This document shows positions 4,647 through 5,371 of a stretch of DNA of 5,371 bases, piece after piece. Position 1 is the stretch's first letter, and each line of letters starts with the position of its first letter. A program made the translations under genes and the position numbers. The notes beneath the pieces were generated by a model, which worked only from the letters and a program-made list of their open reading frames with translations, ran no database searches and was not told the DNA's origin. The DNA is from DATMNI01 sp035570275 (GTDB taxonomy: Bacteria > Acidobacteriota > Terriglobia > Bryobacterales > Bryobacteraceae), in NCBI GenBank assembly GCA_035570275.1, contig DATMNI010000402.1:1-5371 (forward strand), in the 5' to 3' direction.

Positions 4647-5007
4647 AAAGGCAAGATTTCACGCAAAGCCGCCAAGCCGCAAAGAAGTCGCAAAGAAGGC
4701 TGCTCGGCGAGTCCGTTAGCGACGCGCGTGATGCCGTCCTTGATCAGGGCCACCATGAAGTTTTGTCAGTAAGCCCAAACGCTTGTTGGCTGGCATAACT
4801 AAGTACACCGTTTCAATAACACGGTCTCGTATTTCGAGGCAGCCGCTCCGTGACCGTCGCGGCTCTGATCGGAGCCGCGCGCGTTGATCGGAGCCGCGCG
4901 CGTTAGCAAGCGGTTTCCCGGTCACGTTGACTTCGATTATCCCTCTTAATCCCTCTTCCTTTGCGGCTTCATTGCGCCTTCGCGGCTTGGCGTGAAATCC
5001 TGTCTTT
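4647..5007. repeat. 361-bp element with imperfect terminal inverted repeats
   Basis: The left end (4647 to about 4700) and right end (about 4953 to 5007) are imperfect inverted copies of about 54 bp. Perfect blocks include GATTTCACGC (4655-4664) against GCGTGAAATC (4990-4999) and AAGCCGCAAAG (4674-4684) against CTTTGCGGCTT (4959-4969). The outer 18 bases match at 16 positions. The CGCAAAG-rich sequence is of a kind often seen in intergenic repeats of Acidobacteria and Planctomycetes (memory, not searched). No transposase is inside, and no clear target-site duplication was found. It fills most of the gap between the VWA gene and lipA. A 69-residue frame across 4716-4925 on the minus strand is treated as spurious translation of repeats. 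Confidence 0.65.
4849..4926. repeat. Nested tandem and inverted repeat inside the element
   Basis: TGATCGGAGCCGCGCGCGT is present twice in exact tandem (4866-4884 and 4885-4903). The first copy also forms a hairpin with the sequence before it: CGCGGCTC-TGATCG-GAGCCGCG, an 8-bp perfect stem. The whole is bracketed by CGTGACCG (4849-4856) and CGGTCACG (4919-4926), so a larger stem structure is possible. The minus-strand translation contains ANARGSD, which I associate with a repeat family in Solibacter-type genomes. Confidence 0.75.
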
Positions 5008-5058
5008 CTTTTGCGCCGCCCTGCCCGCTTTCCCGTAGGCCAGTCAAGTACGGGTGGT

Positions 5059-5371
5059 TTATTTCCGTTCCACGGCTTCGGCCGCGTGATACGAACTGCG
5101 CACCAGCGGGCCGGACTCCACGTGCGCGAAACCCATTTCCATTCCGGCGCGGCGGAAATCGTCGAACTCGGCGGGCGGCACGTAGCGCACGATGGGCAGG
5201 TGCTTGGGCGACGGCCGCAGGTATTGGCCCAGCGTCAGCACATCGACGCCGTGGGCGCGCAGATCGCGCATCACAGCCAGCACCTCGCCGGGCAACTCCC
5301 CCAGGCCGAGCATCAGGCCGGACTTGGTGGGGGCCGCGGGCGCCAGGCTCTTGGCGTATGCCAGAAGATCG
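5059..5371 (-). CDS. lipA: Lipoyl synthase (C-terminal part)
   Basis: This is the last 103 residues of lipoyl synthase; the N-terminal part with the radical-SAM and auxiliary iron-sulfur cysteines is beyond the right edge. LipA inserts two sulfur atoms into octanoyl groups on the lipoyl domains of E2 subunits and GcvH, in the cytoplasm. The signature blocks TKSGLMLGLGE, VLAVMRDLRAHGVDVLTLGQ, YLRPSPKHLPIVRYVPPAEF, MEMGFAHVESGPLVRSSYHA and a short AEAVERK tail are all present and in order. The RSSYHA end includes the serine that coordinates the auxiliary cluster in characterised LipA enzymes. The gene appears intact within the window. No clear terminator follows its stop codon; the inverted-repeat element begins about 50 bases downstream. 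Confidence 0.96.
   Translation of the reverse strand, partial: DLLAYAKSLAPAAPTKSGLMLGLGELPGEVLAVMRDLRAHGVDVLTLGQYLRPSPKHLPIVRYVPPAEFDDFRRAGMEMGFAHVESGPLVRSSYHAAEAVERK

Noticed and set aside
4716..4925. 69-residue minus-strand frame (MTGKPLANARGSD...)
   Set aside because: It runs across the tandem/hairpin repeat and one has no ribosome-binding site in view; its composition is that of translated REP-like repeat, so I treat it as spurious.

Overview
The window looks like part of an Acidobacteria genome, most probably the Bryobacterales/Solibacter type. The basis is high GC, a secreted von Willebrand factor A protein of the kind typical of Acidobacteria, an anti-sigma-like protein with an H-x4-C-x2-C zinc-binding motif, and intergenic repeats of a style I associate with Solibacter genomes. 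This assignment is inference from recognised families; no search was run.

Layout. At the left edge (1-212, minus) is the N-terminus of a Tat-exported, PLP-dependent class V aminotransferase-like protein. Its near-consensus promoter would start transcription on the start codon itself, and a G-run tract lies just upstream. A strong intrinsic terminator (326-366, minus) ends a compact minus-strand operon that runs from about 3300 down to 401. In transcription order the operon holds a 36-residue repeat micro-ORF (3300-3190), an anti-sigma-like zinc-binding protein (3193-2462), a secreted subtilisin-like S8 protease (2441-1071), a small exported protein (1016-732) and a small helical/basic protein (712-401). 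A 194-base intergenic region with inverted repeats separates this operon from the only plus-strand gene, the secreted VWA protein (3495-4574). After that come about 480 bases without a credible gene, holding a 361-bp element with imperfect terminal inverted repeats and an inner tandem/hairpin repeat. The right edge (5059-5371, minus) is the C-terminal third of lipoyl synthase LipA.

The most unusual feature is that five of the six genes between 401 and 4574 carry a short in-frame tandem repeat, and the repeats are all different: SKDxxAGx twice (24 nt), QETTPILD six units (24 nt), KDGSSV (18 nt), WxSIGD four units (18 nt) and NPDSQ six units (15 nt). Duplicated 10-mers carrying the TAA stop also lie at the ends of the S8 gene and of the last operon gene. 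The five canonical QETTPILD units differ only at third-codon positions, so the peptide appears to be under selection.

Working model (inference): the micro-ORF is translationally coupled to the zinc-binding regulator, which is co-transcribed with an exported protease whose repeat loop lies between its catalytic Asp and His, plus two small accessory proteins. The adjacent VWA protein is also exported and carries its own low-complexity repeat after the signal peptide. No sigma factor is visible in the window to pair with the anti-sigma-like protein.
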